Assembly: GCA_963682175.1 (NCBI GenBank)
Contig: OY821789.1
Span: 5,270,001 to 5,334,000, forward strand
Origin: Triglochin maritima
Taxonomy: Eukaryota > Streptophyta > Magnoliopsida > Alismatales > Juncaginaceae
DNA length: 64,000 bases
Reading direction: 5' to 3'
Shown here: positions 1-11,784 of the stretch, one piece after another
How positions within the stretch are numbered: position 1 is the stretch's first letter
How the letters are laid out: each line of letters opens with the position of its first letter
Translations under genes and position numbers: made by a program
Notes under the pieces: generated by a model
Database searches by the model: none
What the model saw: only the letters and a program-made list of their open reading frames with translations
Told to the model about the DNA's origin: nothing

Positions 1-2347
1 ATATGTTTTATGTAGAAGTACTTTTTATTTCTTGTACAATTCTTTTATATTTTTTAATTAAATTTGAATGTGTCGGTGTTCATATCTATTTGAAGCTAAT
101 TGAATATTGTGGCTCTGCTGATTGAACCGAGCCTATTTCGTAAAATTGTACCTATAGTTTTTTTTAATCTAGTATGGCAATTGTACATGCAAATTTTTAA
201 TATACAAAATTCATCGTTTTTAATAAATTTGAACAAATAGGAAGTGGGTTCGATTTCTATTTGAAACAAATTGAATACTATCAATCTACTAACTAAGTTA
301 ATTTAATGAGTGGAATTGTGTTTGATTTTTTTATAATAGGTGCTTAAATTGATGAAAATTGATATGATTATCTAACCACAACAATATCAAGAAGGGTAAA
401 TTACTATTACAATCCCGTGAATTGTCTTTACGACTGTCCTTACAAATTCCAACCCCATGACCTACCTGACACTTGAGGTTCAATTTCACTTCCGTTCTCG
501 TCTTAATTGGGAAAATGTCATCATTTCAATCATGTAATTATTTTTGTTATTTTATATAATTTTTATGGATCTTCAGTTTTATGTGCTTTTGATATTGTTG
601 AACACACTTTCGATCCATCCTGTTGAACCTACAAGTTTCTATTTGTTATTATTGTTCGTTTACATCAAATAATAACAAGAGGATGTATTTGTCTCAGTGG
701 CACCAAATCGAAGTATACAGTTAAATATTGTTGAAATAGAAGGTGTTGGTGCAAAATGCCCTAAATTCAGGGTATTTTGACGCAAGAAGCAACAGCTGAT
801 GTTAGAAAAAATAGACATTAACCATAAAAAAATGTGGCATGGATGGAAGTGAACTATACATATGCTTCTTTCTTAAGGATCTCGTCGTATCTTATTTTTA
901 AATAAATGTTCGTTCGGTATCCTTTAATTTTTCGAAAGTATTTCCTCGTATCGTTGCATTCTAAATGATCTCTGCGTATTTTAGTGTTGAATACATTATT
1001 CTAAGATTCTTACGTTTGAATACACTTATCTAAAATCCATTATTTCGGGTACCCTATATGTGATATTTAAGCTGTATGTACATGAGCTGAGGTGCAAATT
1101 GTCCAACCTATCTTGTACGTTAAGAATCTAACATATGGATTCAAATTTTTAGTGTATTACATTTTCCAATTATGTTCTTGACATCAAGTTGAGAGAAGTT
1201 CAATGAGTATTTGTGAATTTGAGATTGCGTGATATAGCAAAAGTGATTAATCATCATGCCAGTTTATCCAAAGTATAGTTTAATTTTGGAAAAGTATTCC
1301 AACTCAATATACTTAATTTGGGGATGTGAAGAACAATGGCAAAACTTGATAATGATGTAACTGCTTACTGCTGACAAAGATATTCAAACAACCTGCACCA
1401 ATGTAGATATTCTTAAAAGTTTAAAGATATTTGGATGGGGCTGAGATAATGACTTCTTGCTAGCTTTAATTATGGGAGTATTAGACAGTGGGTGGAAGTG
1501 TTGATACTTGTCGAAGCCACCATAATACCTCTTTTTGTGGGAATTTGAGTTCCAGATGATATTTCATTTTCAACAGTTCTGTCTACTCTTTTTTGTTAGA
1601 TTTCCTGCATAACTTAGTTTGAACTTTGAATATTATATTGGTGATTATGGAATTTGTGCGAATGGGGACAGAGGAATAATGATTGAGAACCTTGGTTGGC
1701 CCAATAATCTACTTGATGCATCATATTATAGTTTCTCAAGGATTTTACTTGTGTAAGTTATTACTAGATGCATTGCCTTATAGTTTCTCAAGGGTTGTAT
1801 TTGTCTAAGTCATGCTTGTGGTCACGCCATTGTGTATCCTAGTTTAGGCTCGGTATTCATAATTCGAAAATATTCATGTTCTCGTATGACTCAAACATCG
1901 AATCTATATGTCCTCTTTGGAATCTATTGGTTATTGACCATTAAGTTTAAGGGATTTATTTTCTTATTTCAATGTAATTTGAGCGACAACTATGACACGA
2001 CGGAAATATAAGACAATTTATTTTTTAGAATAGATAGTTAATAAAAAAAGTTGAGACTTGAGGCGTATGTTACTTTTTGTACTTTAATTTGTACTTAATA
2101 ATGACATTGTGACGACCACATAATTTGTACTTCTTTTAATATATAAAACAAATGTTCTTCATGGTTTACTGGGTGAATTTAAAACAGATAAAGCATGTAG
2201 TTGAAGAAAAAAAACTCTCTTTGTCTTAGCATTTGACCCATCTCAATCTGCAACCACGATAATTATAAAATCACCACTTCTTGTTTATTATTTTTTCAAT
2301 ATAAGATAAGAACTTTATTAATTAACAAATACTTAATAGTGACCATC
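1..2347. other. AT-rich intergenic DNA, no gene recognised
   Basis: No reading frame longer than about 60 codons, no splice-consistent exon chain and no recognisable transposon ends were seen. The sequence is AT-rich and looks like decayed intergenic plant DNA. Confidence 0.6.
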
Positions 2348-2352
2348 TTAGG

Positions 2353-2952
2353 TGTTGGTGATTTTAGTGTCATCGATTCATTTTAGTCGTAATGTGATTT
2401 ACTTGAGACCGATGCGATTTATCGTTAGGCTCGGAAACGAGTTTGGGTAGTGCGGAGTGCACGCTTGTTGAACTAACGGTTTATCGACCACGAATATGAA
2501 GCAGGGGTCGAGGGGGCGCAGCCCCCTCGCAGGGTCGAGGGGCGGAGCCCCTGCGGAGTCCAAGGGGCAGAGCCCCCTTCTTCGGGAAATCCATATTAAT
2601 TCTTTATTGGATTTTATGTATTTCCGTTTGAGTGGATAATACCAACCGAAAAAGCGGTTGTGTAACCGCCCAAAACAGTTGTGTAACCGTCCAACCGCGA
2701 TTCTGCTTTTTCGATTATCTCATTATTAGAAGGATTCGGTACTCAAAAAAAACATACGAAATACATACTCCTTCTCTACCTTTCTGATCGAAGTTCATAT
2801 TGCCTGAACGAGATTGTTCCTTCTCAGGATTATCCCAGCAAGGTATTCGTGCAACCCGGGCAGTGTAAAAGGGTCGAATAATCTTGTTCGGAAAGTGATC
2901 CGTACACGATCTGAGAAGAATCAAGGATTATCACAACCCAGATTTTCCAACA
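2353..2952. mobile_element. Solo LTR, 600 bp, TSD TTAGG
   Basis: The segment begins TGTTGG and ends CCAACA, a 6-bp perfect terminal inverted repeat. It is flanked by the perfect 5-bp duplication TTAGG at 2348-2352 and 2953-2957, so it is a complete solo LTR. Positions 2505-2575 hold a run of GC-rich hairpin repeats of the form GGGGCGGAGCCCC. Such repeats are common in LTRs of some plant Copia elements. The family and orientation are not certain, and no internal region is present. Confidence 0.85.
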
Positions 2953-2957
2953 TTAGG

Positions 2958-3516
2958 CCATCGTGATTAGTCGATCAACTGTGTACAAATCGTCATTTTC
3001 TTAGAAATAGGAAAGAAACTCAACTACTCGATCCACGTCGCATTTTGTAGATAATATCCGAGTCTTGTAGGTTGAAACTTTGGTACTATCAATAATGAAC
3101 TCCTTGTGGAAGCGATCATTGCTTATCCAACTTGTACAAAACAAATAATTTTCCGAGCATGTTCATTTATTGGGGCATGTATGTAATCAATTGATAATAG
3201 AAAATCTCTCGTTAGATTGTCGAGAAGATGTGGGCCACAGTCACAAGATTTTAGTTATATTTTATGTGATGTAACAGCTATACTATACTACGCCAAATTA
3301 TATGATCCTTGTATAATTAATTAATATAAGGATATCTGGATCCTTGCATTATTCCTTTTTTAAATATCTTCAAGAATTGAATTACTCAAACTTGAGACCA
3401 TACCAGATGCAGTGCTTAGGTTTTAAGTTGAAAGTTGAAACTAAACCTTCAGCTTTAATTTGAAATTGTATGTTCTTTTATTTTGAAATACTATCTCCAC
3501 GTAGATACAAAAGTTG
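2958..3516. other. AT-rich intergenic DNA
   Basis: Short spacer between a solo LTR and a MITE pair. Nothing recognisable was seen. Confidence 0.5.
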
Positions 3517-3837
3517 TTAGACCATCACTAACCATGACCTGGACGACCCGGTCATCAGCTCTCTCTCTTCAAAATCTACTCTCTCTCTCTTCCACGTCAG
3601 TTTTCTCTTTCCTCAACCCACATTCTTCTCTTTCTTACACTATTCACCTCTTAACCACAACCCAACACAACCTACCTCTCTCCTCCACATCATTTTGGGG
3701 TCCATCTTGGTAAAAATTTTAAAAAAATTAAAAATCAAAACAATTATAAAACGAATTTTCAAAAAAAAATATAAAAAAACTCAAACAAAAAAATTTAAAA
3801 AATCAAAACAAAAAAAAATCAAAAAAAATATAAAATT

Positions 3838-3871
3838 CAACCCGGACGCGCCACGTGGCGCGTCCGGGTTG
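3838..3871. repeat. 34-bp perfect palindrome with central G-box (MITE copy 1)
   Basis: A perfect inverted repeat without a spacer, centred on GCCACGTGGC. The core contains CACGTG, the G-box bound by plant bZIP and bHLH factors, and it can extrude as a 17-bp-stem hairpin. Confidence 0.85.
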
Positions 3872-4341
3872 GATGACCTGGACGACCCAGGTGAAGATAA
3901 CCTCAGATGACCCAGCGCTAAGGAAGAAAATGGTCAGGTCATCCATGACCGGTCGATCACGACCTTGAAAAAGCAGCGTTAGGCCATCACTAACCATGAC
4001 CTGGACGACCCGGTCATCAGCTCTCTCTCTCTCTTCAAAATCAGCTTTCTCACTCTTCCACATCAGCTTTCTCTTTCCTCAACCCACCTTTTTCTCTTTC
4101 CTACACTATTCATCTCTTAACCACAACCCAACACAACCCACAACAACCAACATCTCTCCTCCACATCATTTCGGGGTCCATCTTGGTTAAAATTTTAAAA
4201 AAATTTAAAAAATTTCTAAAAAATCAAAACAATTATAAAACGAATTTTCAAAAAAAAAAATATAAAAAAACTCAAACAAAAAAATTAAAAAAAATCAAAA
4301 CAAAAATCAAAACAAAAAAAAAATAAAAAAAAAATAAAATT

Positions 4342-4375
4342 CAACCCGGACGCGCCACGTGGCGCGTCCGGGTTG
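4342..4375. repeat. 34-bp perfect palindrome with central G-box (MITE copy 2)
   Basis: Identical over all 34 bases to the palindrome of the first MITE copy, although the flanking A-rich tracts of the two copies have diverged. Confidence 0.85.
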
Positions 4376-4539
4376 ACTAACCTAAACAACCGGGTCGTCG
4401 ACCCGGGCGTTGAAACGCCCAGGTCGATGACCCAGGCATCTTCAACCGCTGTTTTTCAGCGTTAACAAAAACAAAAATTCGGTCGAAGATGACCGACCTC
4501 ATCACGACCGTGGTTTTTGTGCGTTAAGGGATGGCCTTA

Positions 4540-6379
4540 AGGAACGCTCTTAACAGCAAATTCTAATTTAAGAGGTTAAATTTTGTGTGATTTTAATAAC
4601 CTTCAACTATTTCAAACCGGTACAGTAGTGTACTGCTGTTACACCGAAACAAAATGACAAATACTGATTTACCACATGTGTTTTTATTGTTTGCATATAC
4701 ATGATTCTAAATTTTGTAAGTGAAAATAAGTTTTACCAATATACTATATTAAATTTTAATTGAAATAATTCGGAATTGACATGAATATCCAATTAAGAAA
4801 AACGCAAATCACGTGACTTAAAAAATTTACAGCTGTAAATCCATCATTTGAAATTATACAGCTAAACAATGACATGCAAATGCAAACTAAGTGACACGAA
4901 AATACATATCACGTACGTTCTAAGTGAATTTGAGTCCCATTTAATTTGGACAAGAAATAAAATGCAATTTTTTTCAGCAATCAATCTAGTACGTGTAAAA
5001 TTAATTCATATTACATTATTTTAAAGACGGTAAGTGTTAACGGTGGTTAGATGTTGGGTTGCATGCTCAATACAATGAAACGTGCTTAGGAACCACTATC
5101 AAATGCCCATGAAAGGTAATAAATTGATTTCCCGTAAGTCTTTTGGGAGCACCATCCTAGCTAATAACCATCTAAAATTTCATGATACTAAGTTATATTT
5201 GAAATTGGAACCCTGAACTGTAAGAATGACCTATCATAGGTAAATCAAGGATAACTATTAGAGCGGGAGTGGGTGTTGGTGCACTCAGAATTCAAGGGAA
5301 AACAACGAAAATGAAACGACAATCCATTTAACTCCGTCATGGGAGTTGTTTGTGTACTCCTAGAATTCATGGTCATTTTCCGTCGGATTTCATTGTATGT
5401 ACAAAAATTTCATTTTGTTTTCTCAACGAAATATGCCAAAAAAGAACAAAAACTCAACGTATGCGGTTGATCAAACACGATTTGGTCTACTGAAATGTTC
5501 TTAACAGTCGACCGAATATATTTCTACCGAAATCCTTTAAAAGAATTACTAGTTCCGTTAAATACTCTTGGTCATCCATTCATGTTTGCTTAGAGAAAAT
5601 TATATTCTTTCTCATTTCGGTACACCGACTTTCTTTCGGTCTTCCGTATTCAGCATCCAAACTTGCATGAAATAATTTTTCCAAACATGTACAAATAATA
5701 AAAGTCAGTCAAACGGGAAATATTTTCCATTGTATTATATTTTCTTTTGTTTTCCTTTTGACTTCAAAAATCACTTTCTGGCGTTTTTCGCACCGCAAAC
5801 ACCCCTTTTGACAACTTAGGGTCTCACGGAAATTCCATGTAGCATGACAAATTGAAAGTTCTTTTAACACTCTTTCAACTCCAAACTCACTAACTTCTAG
5901 TTTCGAGATTTTGTTAGCATAAAAAAACTTTATCTTTTACCCACACACCTATCAACCCTCACAAGTAGAAAGTTGTGGTGACATCAATTATTTGATTCAA
6001 CTGTACAACCATAGCCTTGTTGCGTGTTATTAACGAAGTCTCTGTTTAAATACGTTAATTCGGGGGCAAACAACAGCAACCAAACAGACTCAAATCGACA
6101 TCATGCCATCATCGGACAAACTAAAACGGACGGCTGAGATTGAACCACGGGTTGCACTCGATGCGTCTGTTTCCCGATCGTTAACTTTGTTTGGACAATA
6201 ATTTTGAGAAAGTTGGAATGCTTTAAGCTTCTTCGGCTTCCACGTCACGCACAGCAAAGGGAAAACAAATCCATCAAAGCAGTGTTGAGATCACAATCTA
6301 TGTAAAGATGGAGTAGAAGATATCTTTGTCTCCTGTCCGTTTTGTGTTTTTAAAATGGTTTCTTCGTAAAAGAAGTGGG
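4540..6379. other. Intergenic DNA, no gene recognised
   Basis: AT-rich with only short spurious reading frames. No exon chain, LTR ends or convincing terminal inverted repeats were seen. Confidence 0.5.
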
Positions 6380-6384
6380 AAATT

Positions 6385-7212
6385 TGTTGGGAGAGGGGAC
6401 TAGCACAGTACTAACAAGATACATATTAAGAAGGATGTACAGTAAACATGAGTATTGATGCAGAATTAAACTAATGATCTCTCTCAAGCTTCAAGCAACA
6501 ATCACACGTAATAAAGATGGAAATAACAAGCAATCACACAACACACTTAAAGCAAACCACGACACACACGATTTTACAAGGCTCGACAAGATTTCATTAA
6601 CTTCAAACTCTCTTCTCCAACCAGAGAAGTCTTCGAGATTATAAACGATTGGAAGCAATATATTTCCCAAAGCAATCTAGATCTCTCTCTAGCCAAATAT
6701 CTTTCAAGCAAATAACTATTGTATGTTGTTTTTATAAAATTAGGGCGAAAAATCCTTTTATAATGTGCTAAAGTCGTATAAATAAACATACAGAATGTGA
6801 GCAAAACTGTCTGCAACGGTCGACTGGTTGCCTGTTTTGCGCGTAACCGCCATCAATCGGTCGACCGCTCACCCCGAGTCGGTCGACCGTTCCGTGCTTC
6901 TGAACAACACCTGGGAGACTCTGGAAGTTTCCGGTCGGCCGTGACTTAAGTCCCGGTCGACCGATCCGCGATGCTGATCCTCGACTTGAAGCTCTTGGAA
7001 GTTTTCGGTCGACTCCGTGCCCATCACCGATCGATCGATCCGCACTTCGTTCCAAGTCTCGGAAGACTGTTAAAGTTTCCGGTAGACTGAAACTCACATT
7101 TCGACGAATCCTGTATGTTCTGGACTTGTCCGGTCAACCGTTACTTAAGTCACGGTCGACCGATGCTCTCTATTTTCCTGTACTTAACAATTCTACAAAC
7201 CAAATTTCAACA
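6385..7212 (-). mobile_element. Solo LTR (0.8-kb palindrome family), TSD AAATT
   Basis: Bounded by TGTTGG and CAACA and flanked by the perfect duplication AAATT (6380-6384, 7213-7217). It is the same family as the LTRs at 23448-24416 and 53378-54183. All three share the segment reading, on the sense strand, as a Cys/Arg-free CT-poor leader with TAGAGAGAGATCTAGA and TTGCTTCCAATCGTTT. Relative to the 23448 copy this one is inverted. It carries an array of CGGTCGACCG palindromes at 6817-7162. No internal region remains. Confidence 0.88.
6817..7162. repeat. CGGTCGACCG paired-palindrome array
   Basis: Repeated copies of CGGTCGACCG and one-base variants. Many variants are CpG-to-TpG/CpA changes. 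Spacers include ACTTAAGT next to 6945 and 7145, a word also found in the arrays of other LTR families. Confidence 0.85.
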
Positions 7213-7600
7213 AAATTTGGTTAGAGTCGAAACATACAAAAACCGAATCTAAGTCGGTACACATTGAGATTGCGTACTAAAGTAGATTGCGGGGTTATCT
7301 CATGATTCATAAAGAAGCTCTAACTGCAGTGGTAATAGTCAAATGACGAGATCAGGAGACCTAAGCTAATTAGGTATTCTGGAATAAAAATTTAATCATC
7401 GGATTTAAAATTTGACAAAACCTAGTCTGTAAAGTCGTGGAAGTGAGAGAGAGAGAGTATGGGGTGGTATGGGTGGAGTGTTGTGTGTATGGGTGGAGGT
7501 ATGGTGAGGAGTATGGTTAGGGTGTAGGGTTTGTTTATAAAACCAAATCTCACCCATTCTTCTTGCATCCCGGCGACCAGAGGAGGAAGAAGAGGAGCTC

Positions 7601-9139
7601 TGATTGACATCATTTCATGCTTATATTTGTACCTTATATCCATTATCTTACACCTAAGCAATGCTACGTGACGAGTTTTATGTTTAGTTTTCAGGAATAA
7701 ATAGGTTTGAAGAGATGAAGCATAAAAGGACCCAAAAGCTGGGAAAAAGGACTGAATTGTGAGATCTGGGGACCAAGATGCAAGGGAGAAGGACCTGAAT
7801 GCAAGACAGAAGGACCTAAGAGCAAAACAGAATACTTCACACCATCATGGGGAGTATTTTAGCAATTGGATTCGGGTCGGACCTCCAACAAACCAACCAG
7901 ATGCATCCAAGACCAACAAACACTTCAAGCAAAGCCCACAAAGAAAACCAAACGGATCTAAACCATATAGACCGCCAATTGGCGGTCTGGAACCGCCAAT
8001 TGGCGGTCCAGATGGCCCAGAATCCGTTTAGTTTTCTGTAGCACGTGTATTAGTGTATGCTTAGTGTATTTTTGGTATTGGTTTAGTCCCACATCGGGGG
8101 ATTGTCCCGGATTAGCTTTTTCCATGCCTATAAATAGAACTCTTCACCTTCCATTGTGATCACCCATTGTTTGGTGGCATTCTCTCTACTAAGGAGTGAG
8201 CCTTGAAGCAATAACTCAAGGTGGAGAAGGATGCTACCTTCAATGTGAGTCATTGTTAATAAAAGTTTATTTGTTTCTTTTAATCTTGTTTTGTTATGTT
8301 GTTTGTTTTGTGTGGGTTGCTTTACTTTGTTTAATTTCTTGTTTAGTAATTTTAGTATCTTAGTTAAATGTTTTCTTTACTTAGTCTAATCAGTAGTGTA
8401 ATGAGTAGTGAGTAGTTCCATCCCCATTTGGGGGGTGGAGAAATATGTGATATAATAATGTAGTGTATTAAGTGTGTGTTATTTTTATCCCTTGAGCTTT
8501 ATATGATTTCCATAACCATCTAATGGGTCTCCACTCTTATCTTTGATATGCTAATGCTCTTGAATGAAGCTTAGCTTATGCTTTGATTAGTGGACCTATT
8601 TTATGGGGAATGATAAAGTTAGGATATGGATGAAGTTAATGTTGGAAACATAATTTGTAGTGTATGTACTCTTGTTGCCTTTTCCTTAGCTAATGTCTTG
8701 TATGTTTTAATGATGTAGTCATCTTAATTCATGTGGAGGCATAGTAGGGTATAGTCTTTATACTTGAGTTCATGTAGTTTCATTCCAATTATTGTCTTGT
8801 ATGTTTTAATGATGTAGTCTTATCTTAATTCATGTAGAGGCAAAGTTGGATGTAGTTTTATGATTTCATGTACTACATGTTGTGAGGAGCTTAATGAACA
8901 CACACACACACTTCTTTATGTTCACATTATTTCTCTACCCCCTTTGGGGCTTAGTTTATTGCTTATCTCCATTTCCATTTGCATCTTAGTGTAGTTTAGT
9001 GTAACCAACCTTTCTTCCCTTTCTTTACCTCTCGCCTTCGCACAATCCAAGTGTCGACACACCTCCCAGTGGACGACCCGTATTTGCCACCGCTTCAACG
9101 CGGCCGTGCACTTGCGGTTAAATATAAAACGATCAATCA
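7601..9139 (+). repeat. 5' LTR of the Athila-derived element
   Basis: A direct repeat of 13402-14930. It contains TATAAATA near 8131 as a likely promoter element. The paired palindrome ACCGCCAATTGGCGGT lies at 7971-8007. Short frames in it (for example at 7759-8031) are identical in both LTRs and are not taken as genes. Confidence 0.93.
7971..8007. repeat. Paired 16-bp palindrome ACCGCCAATTGGCGGT (5' LTR)
   Basis: Two exact copies start at 7971 and 7992, 21 bp apart. The same pair is repeated in the 3' LTR. Confidence 0.95.
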
Positions 9140-9145
9140 AGTTTT

Positions 9146-9162
9146 TGGCGCCGTTGCCGGGG
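9146..9162 (+). other. Primer-binding site, tRNA-Asp type
   Basis: TGGCGCCGTTGCCGGGG is complementary to the 3' end of plant tRNA-Asp including CCA. It lies 6 bp past the 5' LTR. This primer is characteristic of Athila-lineage Gypsy elements. Confidence 0.9.
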
Positions 9163-9299
9163 AGGTGCTCTGTCCAGACCTTGGTTTGGACGATTCGAGG
9201 GGTTTTTAATTTTTTGTTTTCAGTTTTTCTTAGTGGCAGGGAACCTGAGGATCAAGGGGAAGCGACTGGAGTAATTGGAGAGCAAAAGACTCCAAAGTG

Positions 9300-9336
9300 A
9301 CCGCCAATCAGCGGTCTGGGACCGCCAATTGGCGGC
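9300..9336. repeat. Paired palindrome in the element interior
   Basis: Two near copies of ACCGCCAATTGGCGGT start at 9300 and 9321, again 21 bp apart, each with one or two changes. They lie downstream of the primer site, outside the LTR. Confidence 0.85.
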
Positions 9337-10233
9337 CTGGTGAGCCTCAATTGCTCTCAAATTTGTTACAGTTGTTATGTTGTTCACTTTAGTTATCTGG
9401 GAGCCCAATTTTGCATGTTGTGATCTTTAGTTTGCTCCCAGATTTAATTTCAATCCCCTTTAATCAACTTGGACCATAAAACTCAAAGCAAAAGATTAGA
9501 CTTCTTGCCATCTAGGTCATGCATCATATGTAGACCTTGCATGCATCTTTCTTTTCTTTGCTTTACATTTTGTCGTTGATTGCTGGAGCGAGGTACGCAT
9601 TCCTTATCACTCATTCACGCATTAGGACATTCATTAGTGAGTAAGGTTTGCATCGAAACAAGAGTGAGGTGAGTGCTTGTTTGGTGAGTTGCTTGCTAGC
9701 CTAAGATTTCAAAACATCTTTAAGGGGCATCACCTATAGACTTCAAAGATAAGGTGGGGGATTTCATCACCCCTCCCTTAGCCCCAAAAAGCACACTCAA
9801 GTAAAGCCTTAACTAAAAGCAAGTAGACATTGGCCCTAGGAATTCGGACGCACTAGGAGAGTAATCTAGTTGAGACCGCCATGACCTGATCGGCGTTGCC
9901 TACCTTGTCGATAGTAGGAGGTACTGGATCTCCGGATCTGGTATCACTTGCTGGGCATTGTGGTCCTCGTTGTAGGGAGGTGAGGCGTGTCGAGGCTAGT
10001 GACCTCGAAGTTAGGCGTCGTCTAGCCTAAGGACCCATTGCCTTACATTGTTTGAGCCATGCTTGCTAGTTAGGCTTCTACCTTCACCATGTACCCTCGC
10101 TAGCTCTAGGGATTCTTCCCTTCTCCTCTGAGTCATCTTCTTCTCACCTTCTTCTACGTTATAGTCTCCTCCCCTTTACACTCTCTGTTAGCGTTTTAGG
10201 GTCGAGTCGAGCACTTTTTGCGAGCTTAGCCTC

Positions 10234-11784
10234 GTGGTGGTGAGAGTGATCGACTCGAGAGTTTTTCTTGAGATGGATGGTTACATGGGCGACCATCCAT
10301 ATCATTGTTGGGACCAGGACGATTCTCCCTGGTACTCCGGACCCATGCAACCTGGGGTGGCTCAGACTAACACCCCGTATGGTTGGGATGATCGCAATTT
10401 TGTGACTGAGCAGTCTTCATATTGGGGTAACATGAGAGAGGCACCGACTGCTAGACCACAATCTAGTTATGCCGGATCATATGCTGGTCAACAAACTGAG
10501 ACATTACAACAAACTTTGGCCTCTTTCATGCGTATGGCAGACGACATGAGTGCACCGGTGGCTCCAGTAGCCGTATCGTGCGACTGTTGTGGGTTGAGTG
10601 GTCATGTTATCGGGGAATGTCCTTATGTTCCCCCTGAGCCTGAGTATGAGCATACAATTTCCCAAAATGCTCATTATGACCATTACGCATCCGCGTACAA
10701 TCCGAGAGTGATGGATTCATGGGGAGACAATTCATATCCAAATTCTTATACTTCATGTTCACCCCAGTATCCTCCTCCCGAATACCCAGAATTCTACCAA
10801 CACCCCACTCCAAATCATTGGACTCATTCTCAGCCCATCAATACCCAACCACAAAATTTCCCAAGCTCTGACTTGGACCTCATCGTTGACCGCATACCTG
10901 ATTCCTTGAAACAAACTCTCCAAACATTCATGGAAACCACACAAAATTTACTGAAGTCCAACTTGAATTCCTTGCAAACCATGGAAATTCAAGTGAGCCA
11001 GATGACACAACAATTCCATGAACGTGAGGAAGGTAACTTTTCTTGTCAACATGAGGATTCATCTTTTGATAGCGAACCACCACCACATCCACAAATTCAA
11101 AGCACAATCTTTCAAAGTCAAACTCCTAGTCAGTCTGAGGGACTTGGGGTTTCAATTCACGATCACTTGGTGGAGGATTCGATTCCAACTGAGAATAGCT
11201 TGGACCAGTTCTATTATGAGTCGGCACAGGATTGTGCCTCATCTTCTTGTCCCGTGGCCCTTGAGCCACATGATCTTATTGTTGTACCTCCTAAGGGCTC
11301 ACCTCTGGTGGAGCAAGAGCTCCCTAGTCCCCTCAATTTCAAACAACCTGATGAGAGTTTTCCTCTCACTATTGTTCCTGATCATCTTGGAAATGATGGA
11401 ACATCAAACAACTACATTGCTCATGAGGGTATTAGGAGTTCCTTGGAGGATACTTTGGGTATGAGACCCACTTCCTGTTCTCCTGGTGAGTTGGACATGC
11501 ATAACGAGGTGCTTGACCTCGTTCCGACCCACCAGCCTGTTGGTTGGAGAGTTTGGATTGATGATCATAACTTCAGTTCCGCAACGGGAGATATTTTTCT
11601 TCCGTTGCCCCTTATTTCCCAAACTCTCGAGAGGTTCAAGCTCTTTCAGTTTGATCCTTTGAATGAGACGCCTTTGCGTCCAATTCATGAACCTCTCATT
11701 TCATCTGGTACTCTTTGTGAAGGGGGCCCACACATGCGTATTCTGGCCCCGCGTGGTGTCATGTTCCCTTTCCAAGTGCATTGA
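10234..11784 (+). CDS. Gag-like protein of the non-autonomous element (516 aa, Athila Gag C-terminal region)
   Basis: A single uninterrupted ORF inside the young element. Around residue 115 is a CCHC zinc knuckle (C-x2-C-x4-H-x4-C, CDCCGLSGHVIGEC). It is followed by a Tyr/Pro-rich stretch and, near residue 250, by SLQTMEIQVSQMTQQF and an EEG motif. That order matches the C-terminal half of Athila Gag, where a zinc knuckle precedes an LE-Q-GQ-A-L-RPQG segment. The large N-terminal capsid domain is absent. The remaining 230 residues, acidic and Pro/Ser-rich, are not recognised. The start could be at 10234 or at the later ATG at 10273. The likely role is packaging or RNA binding in trans with an autonomous Athila. 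The open frame may reflect youth or selection. Confidence 0.75.
   Translation: MVVRVIDSRVFLEMDGYMGDHPYHCWDQDDSPWYSGPMQPGVAQTNTPYGWDDRNFVTEQSSYWGNMREAPTARPQSSYAGSYAGQQTETLQQTLASFMRMADDMSAPVAPVAVSCDCCGLSGHVIGECPYVPPEPEYEHTISQNAHYDHYASAYNPRVMDSWGDNSYPNSYTSCSPQYPPPEYPEFYQHPTPNHWTHSQPINTQPQNFPSSDLDLIVDRIPDSLKQTLQTFMETTQNLLKSNLNSLQTMEIQVSQMTQQFHEREEGNFSCQHEDSSFDSEPPPHPQIQSTIFQSQTPSQSEGLGVSIHDHLVEDSIPTENSLDQFYYESAQDCASSSCPVALEPHDLIVVPPKGSPLVEQELPSPLNFKQPDESFPLTIVPDHLGNDGTSNNYIAHEGIRSSLEDTLGMRPTSCSPGELDMHNEVLDLVPTHQPVGWRVWIDDHNFSSATGDIFLPLPLISQTLERFKLFQFDPLNETPLRPIHEPLISSGTLCEGGPHMRILAPRGVMFPFQVH

Larger units (their letters stand above)
3520..4536. mobile_element. Two nested copies of a PIF/Harbinger-like MITE
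   Basis: Two related units lie head to tail, starting at 3520 and 3982, each opening with a GRCCATCACTAACC terminus followed by CATGACCTGGACGACC. The distal end at 4536 is the inverted form, GTTAAGGGATGGCC. Trinucleotide TTA flanks the outer ends (3517-3519 and 4537-4539) and the inner start (3979-3981), as expected of PIF/Harbinger elements. Copy 2 appears to have inserted at a TTA near the right end of copy 1. There is no transposase. Each copy has a CT-rich segment, A-rich tracts and one long GC-rich palindrome. Confidence 0.7.

Noticed and set aside
2715..2924. 69-codon minus-strand frame
   Set aside because: Falls wholly within a TSD-bounded solo LTR and has no motif.
7759..8031. 90-codon frame present identically at 7759 and 13560
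   Set aside because: It lies in the LTRs of one element and is duplicated for that reason. Composition is set by the palindromes and purine repeats.
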